Counted from the stretch's first letter, positions 30,975 through 42,402 are shown. The stretch: DNA of 64,000 bases from Melieria omissa (GCA_963971225.1 OZ020270.1:22951689-23015688), one strand, 5' to 3'. The notes: generated by a model from the sequence alone, not told the origin. Translations and numbers: made by a program.

Positions 30975-31666
30975 TGTCTAATAGCAAGCCTTTTTGCTAT
31001 GCAGAATAGAAGGTCGTGTGATCACGTTGATGGTTTGGTTGGCAATGCTATATTTCGCTACAATTTCATTTATTACATAGTTGTGTACATGGCACAATAA
31101 ACAAGGTAGTGGCAGGAAGAAGCGAATTTTATTTTTTTCTCGTCAGAGTTCGGTAGGTTGTCAGAAATTTTTGTCTGCTTTGTTTACATTCGGCGAACAG
31201 CATGGCCACTCAACTCTTTTTCTGTGAAATTTTAAGCATGTTTGCAATGACGGAAGGATATTATTTTTCCAATTTTCGTTAACTTTTATGAATTAACGCA
31301 AAATCGGCGAACTAGCACTTAGCACTTTTGCCCCTAATTGTAAAACAACAGATTAAAACAAAGAAGCTATGTACTTTTGCTGTTAATTGGTGTATTTTTA
31401 CGTTCTCGAATAGACCAAGTGGTCTATTCGATGCTGGCAATACTGTTGGCAAGAGAACCGTCCGTCCGATTTGACAATGAACCGAACAAAAACACTAACA
31501 AAATACACGTGAATTTTTTCGCTCCTTCCTGCCACTACCTTGTTTATTGTGCCATGGTTGTGTACAAGTAAATCGCACCATAAAACCGTTAGATGAGAGT
31601 GTGAGAGAAAACATGATAAATGAGATAAATGAATGTGGCGTTGCCACATTACTGCGTCTCATAACA
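30975..31666 (-). repeat. BEL-3 5' LTR, probable, with a nested inverted repeat
   Basis: Boundary at 30975 is set by the primer site next to it; the plus strand reads TGTCTAATAG there. The outer end is taken as ...CTCATAACA at 31666 because it gives TG...CA ends. No second LTR exists in the window to confirm it. About 470 bp inside it are a separate inverted-repeat structure. Confidence 0.5.
31088..31560. mobile_element. Foldback-like inverted repeat inside BEL-3 LTR
   Basis: Arms of about 40 bases: GGCACAATAAACAAGGTAGT at 31088-31107 and onward, and its complement ending near 31554. The segment between holds a near-perfect palindrome at 31406-31431 with a 12-bp stem (TCGAATAGACCA). It could be a MITE or an LTR rearranged into an inverted duplication. 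No clean target duplication was found. Confidence 0.5.
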
Positions 31667-33880
31667 GGGGTCTAATGGGTTAACAATTTGTATGGAGAAA
31701 CACGATTTATTGGTCCTTGTCCTTGTGGCTCAATTTGTCATTTCAGGTTGCAAAATTAATAACTTCTGAACGAATAGAGATAATTGGAAAATTTGCTTGC
31801 TGTTGATTAGAAATTCATTAGACTATTATATTTCAAAAAATAAACTTAATCGAGGTACAGGGTGCTTCGTAATACTTTGTGAAAGTTCGACTTACTGTAA
31901 ATAAGAATAATGCGAGCAACAATGATCAGTTTTAGTTGCAAAATGAATGAAAATACATTAAAAATACATTGAAAGAGTAAAATTTAAAGATAAAAATTCA
32001 TAAATTTTGCTTTCAAAATTAGAACCAGAATTCGAAAATTTACGTAAAAAGTCAATTTTTTTGGACAATCCTAAGTTCAAAAACAATGCTAAAGTTTTAT
32101 TATGACTATATTTGATGGGTAGCACATTGGGTGGGGTGGGAATACTGTTTTTTATTCTTTTAACACGACCCGGGCTTGCTGATAAAACTGCTTCCACTAT
32201 AACGCCTTTCATTTCCTCCTGATAAGAGTTAAAGCTTGCAAGTTCTTACAATTTCCTGTTTGTTTACCTTATTGGATAATTTCATTTTTGGGAGCGTAAG
32301 CTGGCTTATTCTCTTTATATTTTTCTGTGGATAATTTTTACTGGAAAAGTTTCCAATAGATCTATAGGTAAAAGGACGGACGTGCGATCCTGTACACAGA
32401 AGCATAGACCAACGAACAGATTGAAAGGTATTGCATAATCGATTGTCCTTTTTTTAATAAGCACTTTGATTTTGTGTATACTAGGTACGAGAATAAAGGG
32501 GGCCCATCTAGTGGTTTCTTTTTTAAATCATAGGTTATTTTGACACTGACAGCAGTTTCCCGCTCGAGATCTTGACAGATAGTCAACGCGGAACGAAATG
32601 AGACGCTTTACGCTTACGTCCGCAGTGACGGCTTCAAAAATTCGAAATTTTTTTTATTACATTTTCATAATCTCAACGTATTTACAATTCAAACTGTGAA
32701 AGTATTTTTCCAATATCTCGAAAATTCCGAAAGTTATGGGATGTCAAATTCGGCGCGCCTACCGCGTTAATCTCTGTGCGCCCGGAACCTTTTCCTCTTT
32801 TTCTCGAAACCATGTTTTTCGGGACGGTAGACACGATTCACAAAAAACTACTGGTCCAATTGACTTGAAATTTTACAAGGATACTAAGCAAATGTGTGGG
32901 TATCGCCTTAGGATTATGGATTATGGATTAGGATTATGGCAAAAGCATTTGTTTAACTAATGTTTTTAATGCAAAATATCAACAAAAACAGGGCAAAAAA
33001 TCGTCTTTTTTTTTAAATACCTGATTTTAATTGAAGAAATTTTTTGTTTGCTTATATCCTAGATAAGGCGATAGCAGAAAGTCTTGCGATTACAAAATGG
33101 GTCACATTTTGTGTTTCAGAATATTTGAACTGAAGGTATCATGTCCACCATGGAACAACTATTTTCGGCATGCTCAAGTTCGAGGCATCGAATGAACCGT
33201 TATTAAAGAAGATATTCTTAACATCAAGGTCTATAGAACAAAGGTCCCGCCACTTAAACGTCAAAAAATTTGTTGTGCTCGTGTGACGTCACATAGAAGC
33301 GAGCTCTGATTGGTCGAGCTTGTAAAATGCTAGAAAATGTAAACAAACCCGGAAAAAGGTAGTTGCCATACAGTAAAAATTAAGCAGGTTGAAATATGTA
33401 TACATGCATATGGAATTATTTTAAAATTTTTTTTAGTTTACGCCTTTTAATGCAAGAGTTGTCTCGCATTTGAGCATTCAGGCTGCGTATTCGAAAATAC
33501 ATTTTTGATCGAAAAAAATTTTTTTTTAACATTATCACTGCAAGAAATGTGTTGCGATTCTTCAATGTGCCGCTGCAAATAACAAGGTGCAGCTAACAGT
33601 CCATCGCCGTTGATCCTTTGGAACACCATTTCAAGACTTTTAACGCTTAAAGCTCAGAGGCAAGGAAACATATATAAAATACGAATAAAAAGTATATAAA
33701 TGTGGCAACACTACGAATTGCTCATTCTACGTCACAACATGGCGAGTGGCGTAACCTTTATTTTATAAACCTTGTCTTAACATCATTAATGAAAATTATT
33801 GTTCAAAGCCTGTAGAAAAACTTGCGAAAAACCTTGAATAAAAATATTGAAAAGCTTTTCATCCACAACGATTTGAAAAC
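31667..33880. other. Unassigned AT-rich stretch
   Basis: About 2.2 kb with no convincing gene or element ends. Small open frames (such as 31958-32212 minus and 33447-33629 minus) have no recognisable motif. GGGGGCCCATCTAGTGGTTT at about 32500 is repeated inverted near 37,808-37,832. Probably decayed transposon or intergenic DNA. Confidence 0.4.
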
Positions 33881-33884
33881 ATCG

Positions 33885-34110
33885 ATATTTCGGACCGCCT
33901 CGACCAGAATACCCCCTTAAACAACGTTGGGAAATATTGAAAATGTATTTCCAAAGTGAATGCTGTGTAGCCCAAACAGTGCCCATGGCGATGCCTATTG
34001 GCCGCCTCAGAGCTGCGATTTGACCCCTTGGACTTTTTTTGTGGGAACAGTGAAAGTCCGATGTTATGCCAACAATCCAGGAACGATTAAAGCACTTAAG
34101 GCCAAGTCAC
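33885..34110 (+). pseudogene. Remnant of an IS630/Tc1-mariner-type transposase
   Basis: Two pieces of a transposase fused by an internal deletion. YPLKQRWEILKMYFQSECCVAQT (about 33908-33976) resembles the N-terminal helix-turn-helix start of insect IS630-like transposases. WPPQSCDLTPWTFFVGTVKV (about 33987-34053) resembles the WPPRSPDLTPLDFFLWG block with the C-terminal catalytic Asp. Frames do not join cleanly. It lies just upstream of the LINE fragment. Confidence 0.6.
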
Positions 34111-34138
34111 TTAAGGCCAAGACGTCAGTTCTTGTTTT

Positions 34139-35072
34139 TTGAAGTCAAAATTTTTATTATATGCGGATGATCTCAAAGTTTACTCTGAGATTAGATCCCC
34201 TGAGGACTCTTCTCGGCTTCAAGTTGAACTTAATAACTTACATGACTGGTGTGTCATTAATCGTCTTCAGCTAAACATCAAGAAATGTTTCCATATAACC
34301 TATTGCAAAAAGTTAAATCCCTTTCCCTCTTCATACTGTATTTCTAACTCCGTTTTAAATGTAGTCAATATAATTAAAGATCTGGGTGTTTATTTTGATT
34401 CCAAATTTTCCTTTTCTGCACATATTGACTCTACCATCTCCAAATCATATTCCATGCTAGCTTTTGTTCGTCGTAATTGTTCTCCCTTTTCGGATCCCTA
34501 CGCCCTCAAATTACTATATTCCGCTTTTGTCCGTTCTAGACTCGAATACGCGGCCTTTATTTGGAGGCCGTTTTATGCCTCTGGAATATCTCGCCTTGAG
34601 CGAGTTCAGAAGGTTTTTATACGCTTTGCTCTTCGGTCTCTGAATTTAGTCGATCCGATCCCCTCCTATAATGCTCGGTGTCAGCTTTTGAATTTAAATT
34701 CGCTTGGTAGTAGAAGATCATTTCTATCACTGAAATTCCTGTTTGGTATCATTAATGGACTCGTTGACTGCGCGTCTCTTCTTGAACGGATAAACTTTAA
34801 TATTCCAGCAAGATCGTTACGGCGCACCGAATAATGTTGGCTTGAGTAAATCAAACTACGCTCGAAATGCTCCTTTGACAAGAGTACTAACGGAATATAA
34901 TTATCTCTCAAATTCTTTGGATATTGATCTTGGTCTATCTAAAAATGTTTTTTGCAATACTTTGTCTAATTGTAAGTTTCTTAGGTAATTTGAATTGTTA
35001 TCATTCTATTTGTTACTTCTGTTAGTCTGTAAGTTGTTAGACTGAAATAAATAAAAATAAAATAAAAATAAA
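34139..35072 (+). mobile_element. LINE (non-LTR) 3' fragment with RT palm
   Basis: 5'-truncated non-LTR retrotransposon. The open frame 34139-34834 starts with LLYADDLK (the RT catalytic YADD at about 34157-34168), then the LQVELNNL..WC...L.LN..KC and DLGV.FD...F..H blocks of RT, followed by the thumb (SRLEYAAFIW.P). A frame break at about 34,835 is followed by a short C-terminal stretch ending near 34987. The 3' end is an A-rich tail of AAATAA repeats at 35046-35072. There is no RNase H domain. The clade is likely jockey- or CR1-like, not certain. 5' truncation is usual for such copies. Confidence 0.75.
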
Positions 35073-35193
35073 TTGGAGTAACAGAATGCGCTTCTGCGAA
35101 GCCAGACGAACGATGCACAGTGTCGCGGGTGTGGCCAAAAATAGAAAAAATCAATGTTACAAAATGACTAAAACGAATATGACAATCGACAGA

Positions 35194-35707
35194 TACGTGG
35201 GCAGTCCGATAAGTACTTAGCCCCATCGCCCGATGGTGCCACTATCGTTAGAGAAATTTACTATCGTGTACTACATCCTCGTAGACGGCTACTGTCAAAA
35301 TTTCAGCCATATTGGATTTGTAGTTTTGTTTTGACCGCGTGTGGAAACGAACGTGTCCGCGGATTTTATAAAAATTGATTGAAAAAATGATTCGCCAAAT
35401 TGGTCGCATTAGGCTACGAACAGCTGCCCCATCCACCGTATTCTCCAGATTTGGCCCTGTGTGACTTCTTTATGTTTCCAAACTTGAAAAAGTCACTCGC
35501 CGGGCAGAAATTTGAGTCGAATGAGGAGGTTATCGCCGCCAGGGAGGCCTCCAGAAAACGTATTTTTCACACGGGTTAAAGAAGCTGGAGCATCGCTGGG
35601 TCAAGTGTATCGAGTTGAAAGGAGACTACGTTGAGAAATAAATCGCCACTTTTCCAAAATTTTCGTTTTTCTTTTGTAGGCTAAGTACTTATCAGACCAC
35701 CCACGTA
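35194..35707 (+). mobile_element. Deleted mariner element
   Basis: About 514 bp between terminal inverted repeats of about 29 bases that match at about 26 positions (left end TACGTGGGCAGTCCGATAAG, right end the complement of TACGTGGGTGGTCTGATAAG). Inside, about 35405-35640 encodes the end of a mariner transposase: LPHPPYSPDLAPCDFFMFPNLK with the last catalytic Asp, then a broken tail ending WVKCIELKGDYVEK and a stop. A typical mariner is 1.3 kb, so the middle is deleted. Confidence 0.8.
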
Positions 35708-36036
35708 ATATCTCAACTAAGAAAAATCCGTTATCCGATCTTCAATATCCTACTCCGTTCCCTTTTTATGTAGCTTCAAAATTGATGTTAAAAAATATGC
35801 ATTCGTTCCAAGTTTGTGGGTAATTCTTTATGCTGAATGAAAACTCAAATAGAAATATAATTTATGTGCTAATATAGTCATGTTATATATTAACCCTAGT
35901 TCCCTATAGTATCATTTTTGATACTATTTTTTGGTTTTTTTCAAATATTTTGTAAACGAATGAATGGATTTAAAAAACGTTGAAAATGGTTGTAGATTTT
36001 AATAAAATAGTTAACAAAATGTAAAAGAACAAATTG
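35708..36036. other. Unassigned, with a short hairpin
   Basis: Nothing coding. A hairpin ATAGTATCA/TGATACTAT lies at about 35905-35927 after CCCTAGTTCCCTATAGTATC. A similar hairpin lies at 37066-37095, so both may be the ends of one older element split by the MITE in between. Confidence 0.35.
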
Positions 36037-37029
36037 TAAGGGAGAGGGCTGGGCTGTGAACCAGGCTGGGGTGTGAACCATTGCCGTTTTTTCTTTCCCT
36101 AATTGACATATCGCCAATCTTTCAACTGTCAAGTTTGTCTTATGATGTGACTCTGCTGTTGTGGTTACACCGCAGTACAAACACGTATTGCTTGTGGCAG
36201 CAATCGAGTTTGAAAGACATCGTGTTTGAAAATCGACTGCGAAAACTTGTTGGCTTTTTTTTAAAGTGCTATCTTAGTGACTGAGCTTATTGCAAAAAGT
36301 CTGTGTAATACATGTTTATTTAGTGTTTTGATTCTATTTTACGATGCAATATTTGTTTATGTCGAATTATGATTGGAAGTGTCGTTTATTTTAAAGTTTC
36401 CAAAATGGCATCGTGGTTGGGCTGTGAACCACTGAGGTGGCTGGGTTATGAACCACATGTTTTTCGTACTACATTTGTTCTAACACTGTCAAATATGGAC
36501 GGATATATAAAAATAAAGTCATTTTATATAATTTCACTCGATTTCGTTGTGTTCATTTGAAGTGAGCCAATACGAGAACACGTTCGTATTTCACATGCAA
36601 ACATTCCGACACAGATTAGGATGAAAATTAAAAAAATTGAGCAGTTTCATTCATTGCGATTTTTTGGCCTAAGAGGCGTCATTATAACTTTTTTTCACCT
36701 CTTGAGGCTTCCTGATTAAATAAATTCTCAATGTACTTAAAAATTATGGGTGTTTTCTTCGTATTTTCCGACTTTAATAGGGATTTTCCAGATGGTTCAC
36801 AACCCAGCCACTTTTTTGAAAAAGCGAAAAATCACGTTCTTAGAAAATTGGACGTAGAGAGTTAAATTTCAATCAAAACGGTAATCTGTCTTCATAACAA
36901 AGTTGCGTTATATATTCACCTTTCCAACGGTAAAATAAATCCAACGTTTAAATTTTTCGATATCTTTATTTTGTGAAAAGTTAGAGCCAAAAAACAAAAC
37001 CCCTGTTCACAACCCAGCCTTCTCCCTTA
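36037..37029. mobile_element. MITE with repeated GGCTGGGTTGTGAAC motif
   Basis: 993 bp with inverted ends of about 26 bases (TAAGGGAGAGGGCTGGGCTG left; complement right at 37005-37029). The motif GCTGGGYTGTGAACC is repeated inside: at 36062-36078 and twice near 36417-36452 in the forward sense, and near 36791 in the reverse sense. No coding capacity. The target duplication is unclear, TA or TTA at most. Confidence 0.6.
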
Positions 37030-37065
37030 ATTTTTTTTATATCAATATTAAAAAAGTTACAAATT

Positions 37066-37095
37066 CCCTATAGTATCAAAAATTATACTATAGGG
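37066..37095. repeat. 11-bp stem hairpin
   Basis: CCCTATAGTAT and ATACTATAGGG separated by 8 bases, a perfect stem. The neighbouring 37096-37459 has no recognisable feature. Confidence 0.6.
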
Positions 37096-37459
37096 TGTTT
37101 CATTCTTGACCTTCAAGGTAACTCCATAGCAAAAGTTCTATACATTGAATAGGGCGGTTGTGCTAGTAACCGCTAATATTAAGAAAGTTATTTCAATATT
37201 AGCGTTCCTATCGTATGGGAGGTGGGCGTGGCAGTGGCAATTTTAATAATTTTTTGTAAATTTCTTAATTTTCACCACAGAAACAATCTCACCAAGTTTC
37301 ATCGAAATAGGACAACGCTAAGTATTTTTGTCCACGGCTTATATGGGATCGCGACACTGTGCGACGTGTTCCATAATTAATGGGAAAGTTTGCTTTTGCT
37401 GATAAAGCCATAATACATGGAAAACAAATTAAATTTTGTTCATTTTATTGCATTTTTAA

Positions 37460-37804
37460 CCCTTCAATTCCCATGTCCAAAATAGTGAAAAAGAAAATTT
37501 TCTTTTTATATAAAATAGCTTAGATACGTTTGGATAAGACAAAAAAATACATACAAAATTTTTAAACGTCCCTCATTTTTATATTGAAAGAAACCATACA
37601 AACTCGCACTGCTTTAACTACGCGTGAAACAAATGAATAAATTTGACAAATGACGTTTCGCTAATGTTGCTAGGAAAATTAAATAAACAAGTACTACTAA
37701 TTGACTTTGCTATACAAGTGTTAGAATTTCAAAATAAAAACCTGTGTGGTAGGAAAAAAATATTAAGCATCTGTCACCTACAGGTGACACTGGGAATTGA
37801 AGAG
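37460..37804. mobile_element. piggyBac-type MITE, 345 bp
   Basis: TTAA on both sides (37456-37459 and 37805-37808), with ends CCCTTCAATTCCC and its complement with one mismatch. A palindrome TGTCACCTACAGGTGACA lies close to the right end. Non-coding. Confidence 0.72.
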
Positions 37805-38059
37805 TTAAAAAGAAACCACTAGGTGGCCCACCTTTTGTATTTTTATATTGGCCATGTTTATTTCTGGAAGACTAACTAAAGGTAGGACAGGCGCATGGAT
37901 GGATGATTATTGTCTTTGGCATGTCTACGCTACAGCCGCGTATTAGCCATTGCATTGTACGCCACAAACGAAGCTTTTTACAGCTTTTTGCAGATTTCTG
38001 CATTCCGACAACTTAAGCTGGCTTCTCAGCCGTCAAACATTAGCGCGGACATGCACCTA

Positions 38060-38608
38060 CAGTGGGTGGTCAAGCAAATAGCACGCTTGATCAAACAAAA
38101 CAATTCAATTTTTTGAATTCAATTATATTTTTATTTCAGAACAAATAAGAAGATATTTTTAAAGTGAATTGTACAGTTTTTTGCATCATCGTTAAAAAAC
38201 ATAAATTTGTTTCATACACCGTTTCAAACTACTTAAAACAATAATTACCCAGCCTTAATGCGAGTATTTTTCAATATATCGTGTTTCTTTTTATTTTATT
38301 CCCCAAAATTCATTATGATTTCATTATGAATTTATTTTCTCATTATGATTTCACAATTCGAATGCACACTTTACTATTACAGATTTGCAACAAATGTTCA
38401 ATTTAATACTGCTGCTAACAAAGTCCCGTTATCGTGCTCACCCACGGCACATAACCTCACAAATACCATTAGAAATACTGTGGGACAAACAAGCTAAACA
38501 AACAAGAAAACAAAAAGCATTTGAAAACTATTTTAGCACGTCTTACATCCAGTTAAACATGAAAATTTAGATTTTTCGTAAGCGTGCTAATTGCTTGACC
38601 ACCCACTG
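38060..38608. mobile_element. Tc1/mariner-type MITE, 549 bp
   Basis: Inverted ends CAGTGGGTGGTCAAGCAA...AGCACGC at 38060 and 38608. TA precedes the left end; the right flank reads TGTA, so the TA duplication is imperfect. The interior is AT-rich with no transposase. The short stretch to 38771 after it shows nothing. Confidence 0.65.
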
Positions 38609-39244
38609 TGTAAAGGTTGGCTCACGAGCCAATCGACGCGTGTTTTTCTCCCTCAGGCTGACACCCTGTGTAGGGTAGGTTACAACATGATACAATAAAC
38701 AAAGTAAACTAACAGCCCTATTCTGACAAACCTAACAAAACTCACCATGCTGACAATTGAATGGGTTCTATCAAAGAATATGAAGTAATATAGAACGCGC
38801 ATGTGGGCACACAAGTGTTTTCGGCTGCTATGATGCGAGCGGGAAGAGCGAAGCGTAGGCATTTGAAAATGTTAGGTTCATAACATTTTCTGTTAGATTT
38901 GCGTAGGACAACAGCAAAAAGCAATGTTATTGTTCGCAACGGCTTCACTCGTGTACATTGAAGTGGTGGTTGTTGCAGCGTAGTGTTCGCTCAATCATTT
39001 TTTGCATGCATGTTTCTTGATCTTGTTTGCCGAAGCGCAAACAAAAAACAAACAACGAACGAAGGCATCGTCATCATCGTTTCAGCGAAGATGACTCGGG
39101 ATTCGCTAATGTTTTTGTTGTTGTCGTTTATTGTGTGTATGCTTTTTGGTTTTGCTGTAATGTCACTATCAATCGAAGATTTGTGGTGTATGGCTGTTTG
39201 CTCAAATGCTGCGCTTTGATTGATTTTTAAAACCTGCAAATATT

Positions 39245-39477
39245 TAGACGTGGTTGAATCCAATTTGAAATTTTCACAAATATTTTTACGTGGCGAGTTC
39301 CAAGTAAAATCATTTGTTTATATTTTGACGTGGTTGATACCAATTTTGAACCTTTTGCAGCGTTTTTTTTTTGACGTGGTTGAATCCAATTTGAAATTTC
39401 TACAAATATTTTTACGTGGCGCATTCCAAGTAAAATTATTTGTTTATATTTTGACGTGGTTGATACCAATTTTGAAT
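39245..39477 (+). repeat. Subterminal repeats upstream of transposase (1b)
   Basis: Same pair of units as in 1a: GACGTGGTTGAATCC and GACGTGGTTGATACC motifs plus TTTTTACGTGGC, just ahead of the transposase ATG. Candidate transposase binding region. Confidence 0.65.
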
Positions 39478-39547
39478 TTTTTTAAGAAGTATTTTAACGC
39501 CATTGTCCAACATTGTAATTCTATTTTGTGTTTCGGTTTGTTACAAT

Positions 39548-41209
39548 ATGGCTACAAATATAAAGACAAATAGAAATTCCTCAACGTCTGGAATTCAATG
39601 TTGTGTTCGCAGTTGCAAAAAATCGAGACGACAATGCGAGAATCTTAGATTATTTAGATTCCCCGCTGCTGATTTCGTGTTTGGCCAAATTTGGCGCGAA
39701 AAATGCAATATATCTTATGACGACTATAACCGAAAACTGTATATTTGTGAAAATCATTTCTCCAGTACTTATGTAGGAAAAAGGTTTCTAAAAAAGGATG
39801 CGATTCCAACCTTAAACTTAGACGAAGATCATGAGATTTCGGATGAAGAATTTTTAGAACCAGATTCTTCATTGAAACGACCACGTTATGATGACATAGT
39901 ATGCAGTAATTGCGAAAAAAACGTCAAAATAACCCATTATTACAAAAAGAAATACAGCGACCTATTAAAAAAATTCAAAAAAATTAACGAAAAATTGCGA
40001 AAAGAAAAGCGCTTTATTTTAAAATCCAAGAATTGTTGTTCAAAGACTTTAAAAAATTCAATTGATTCTTTAAAACATATCAACTTGGAATCCAAAACAT
40101 TTTGTAAACTTTTACTTAGCACCCGGCCAAAAGAATATTCTGACGAAGTGAAATATTTAGCGCAAAATATTTTTTATATTTCACAATCAACATATTCTTT
40201 CCTAAGAGATAAGTTAAATTTCAATTTGCCACATATCAGCACCTTAAATCGGTGGGCTCCAATAAAGTTCCTTCAGCCCGGTATCAACAATGTGGCTTTT
40301 GAATTCATTAAAAAGATGTGCTTAGAGTTGGAGGAAAAAAATGAAAATAATATGGTTCTTTTAATGGACGAAATGGCAATACGTAGAGAATTACGATACA
40401 ATCAAAAACTAGATTTAATTGACGGATTTGAATGCACAGGCTTCGAAAGAACAAAAAAAATTGGTAAGCAAGTATGTGTATTTATGTTGAAGTCCATGTT
40501 CTCGAGTTGGTGTTCAATTTTAAACTATTTTGTGTCAGAGAATGGATTAACAGCAGATACGTTGTGCAAAATAATTAAAGAAAATCTTAAAATTTTAAGC
40601 AATTTTGGTATAGTAGTGAACGTTTTGGTTTGTGATCAGGGGTCTTCTAATAGAAAGTGTTTCTCCGACTTAGGCGTATGTATAGAGAAACCATACTTTC
40701 AATTTCAAAATCAAAAAATTTATTGCATGTTCGATTTCCCACAATTAATCAAGTCATTGCGAAATGGTTGGCTTAAATGCGACTTGAAAACGCCTGATGG
40801 TTTAGTTAGCTTTAAAGTAGTTCAAGAGCTTTGGGAGAGGGAAGAAAATTGTAAAACCAAAATGTGCCCAAAATTGACTAGACAACACAAATTTCCAAAT
40901 TCATTTGAAAAAATGCGTGTTAAATTTGCCACGCAAGTGTTCAGTAAAACAGTTGAAGCTGCTATCAGAACAATTTCAGACATAAGTGGATTTAAAAAAA
41001 TCACACAAGAGGTAGCGTTATCCACAGCTGATTTTATAGCAAAACTTGATCAAATATTTGATTGCATGAATAGTGGATCTTTGTATGCAGATAACTGCTA
41101 CCGATCTGCTCTTCAGATGAAGAAAGAATCGCACACATTTATTCAAACATTTTTATATTATCTAGAGGAAGTGAAATTTGTTGATGAAAAAAACGAGTTT
41201 TCTTCCTAG
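39548..41209 (+). CDS. P-like transposase, upstream frame with THAP domain (1b)
   Basis: Same 553-codon protein as in 1a, from the ATG at 39548. THAP finger at about 39580-39830 (CCVRSC ... CENHF ... AIPTL), CxxC plus coiled coil at about 39900-40090, first catalytic Asp in LLMDEMA at about 40365, second in LVCDQGSS at about 40630, start of the insertion domain at about 40735. The stop at 41207-41209 comes five codons after the slippery heptamer. The predicted protein is the same in 1a and 1b. With identical twins 11 kb apart, expression of at least one source copy is likely to have been recent. Confidence 0.85.
   Translation: MATNIKTNRNSSTSGIQCCVRSCKKSRRQCENLRLFRFPAADFVFGQIWREKCNISYDDYNRKLYICENHFSSTYVGKRFLKKDAIPTLNLDEDHEISDEEFLEPDSSLKRPRYDDIVCSNCEKNVKITHYYKKKYSDLLKKFKKINEKLRKEKRFILKSKNCCSKTLKNSIDSLKHINLESKTFCKLLLSTRPKEYSDEVKYLAQNIFYISQSTYSFLRDKLNFNLPHISTLNRWAPIKFLQPGINNVAFEFIKKMCLELEEKNENNMVLLMDEMAIRRELRYNQKLDLIDGFECTGFERTKKIGKQVCVFMLKSMFSSWCSILNYFVSENGLTADTLCKIIKENLKILSNFGIVVNVLVCDQGSSNRKCFSDLGVCIEKPYFQFQNQKIYCMFDFPQLIKSLRNGWLKCDLKTPDGLVSFKVVQELWEREENCKTKMCPKLTRQHKFPNSFEKMRVKFATQVFSKTVEAAIRTISDISGFKKITQEVALSTADFIAKLDQIFDCMNSGSLYADNCYRSALQMKKESHTFIQTFLYYLEEVKFVDEKNEFSS
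41188..41194 (+). promoter_or_regulatory. Candidate -1 frameshift site A_AAA_AAC (1b)
   Basis: Reads GAA AAA AAC GAG in the upstream frame, so A AAA AAC is in the right phase for simultaneous slippage of both tRNAs. After -1 slippage translation continues CGA GTT TTC..., the downstream frame, whose residues RVFFLDG align with RTVYCLNG of family 2. The alternative is loss of one A from an ancestral run of eight. Confidence 0.5.
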
Positions 41210-41946
41210 ATGGCATGAAACTATCCTTAAAATCGGTCCTTCTACTTGTAGATGAAATATTAAAAGATAATTCGGACAAGTTTTTTATTATGACAAAGGC
41301 CTTTAACCAGGACAAGTTGGAGAATACGTTTGCTGTGTTAAGGCAAAAAGGAGGTAATAATTGTAACCCCTCTGTAGCTGAACTTAATAATATCTTAGCC
41401 AGGTTATTAGCCTTTAAAATAATAAAGTTTAGCTCCTCTACCAATTGTGAAGAGACGCAAGACTCAATGACTAATTTAATTTCAAGCGCTTCTTTTAATG
41501 AGGATGTTTTGCAGGCTAATGGCGATGATAATGACAATGAAATCCTGGAAAATCTTGATCTAAGTAGTGAGATGCACGAGGCGTATTTTGTAGGTGACAC
41601 CTTTTGTAATCTGAAAGATATTAACTTAGAGCTGGTTTCCATGAGGTATTTTGTTGGATACGTAGCGTACAAAATCATTCCTAAATTTAATTGTGAAAAA
41701 TGCGGTGACGAATTGAGAAAAAGGGATGAAGTTTTGACTGCTCCAAGTGAAATTTTTATTTTTCACAAAAATTATCAGTCAATTTCTGATTTTGGTAATC
41801 TTTTTGCTCCTTCCAATTCCCTAATGAATGTATGCATAAAACATATTTTAATTTTTCATAAAATCTTCGAAGCAGAACCTGAAAAAATTGGTATTAACCC
41901 ATTAACCCTGGGGTCAGCCCCAGAAGGGCTTGTGCGATTTCCATAA
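41195..41946 (+). CDS. P-like transposase, downstream frame (1b)
   Basis: C-terminal part of the transposase as in 1a. The first internal ATG is at 41215. NQDKLENTFAVLRQKGG at about 41310-41360 carries the likely last catalytic Glu. CEKCG at about 41695 suggests a small zinc site. The frame runs into the MITE at 41898 and stops at 41944-41946. Without the MITE it would continue 60 codons to 42585, giving with the upstream frame roughly 840 residues, somewhat longer than the 751 of the Drosophila P transposase. Confidence 0.82.
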
Positions 41947-42400
41947 AATTTTGCACAATCTTAGTAATTGACCTAATCAAGAAAAAAAATCAAGAAAATA
42001 ATTCATACCCCCACCCCCTGAACCAGGAGGGTACGTTGCGCAAACGCAATTTGGGCCTTAGTCACATACAAAACATAAAATTAAAAAAAAAAAAAATTTG
42101 TTTAAACTTATTTTTAAATAGTTTAGCATTACAAAATGCAGCCCACAAAGGGATTTTGATAGGTTTGAAGAATAAGTATTTTTAATTGAATTTCAAAAAT
42201 TCCCCCAAAAAAAACCTTTGACTTTGGATCGAAAAAAAGATATGAATATTTAAAAAATTTTGAAATTTCGGTATGACAGAATCTAAAACGATCAATTCGA
42301 ATCCAATTCTACCCATTTTCAAGTCTTATATCTTTATGAATTACTTAATGTAGCGAAATTCCCAAACGTTGCGCAAACGCAACGCTCAGGGCTTAATGGG
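41898..42400. mobile_element. piggyBac-type MITE inside transposase gene (1b)
   Basis: Same 503-bp MITE at the same site as in 1a, with TTAA at 41894-41897 and 42401-42404. Its presence in both copies places the insertion before they separated. Confidence 0.82.
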
Positions 42401-42402
42401 TT

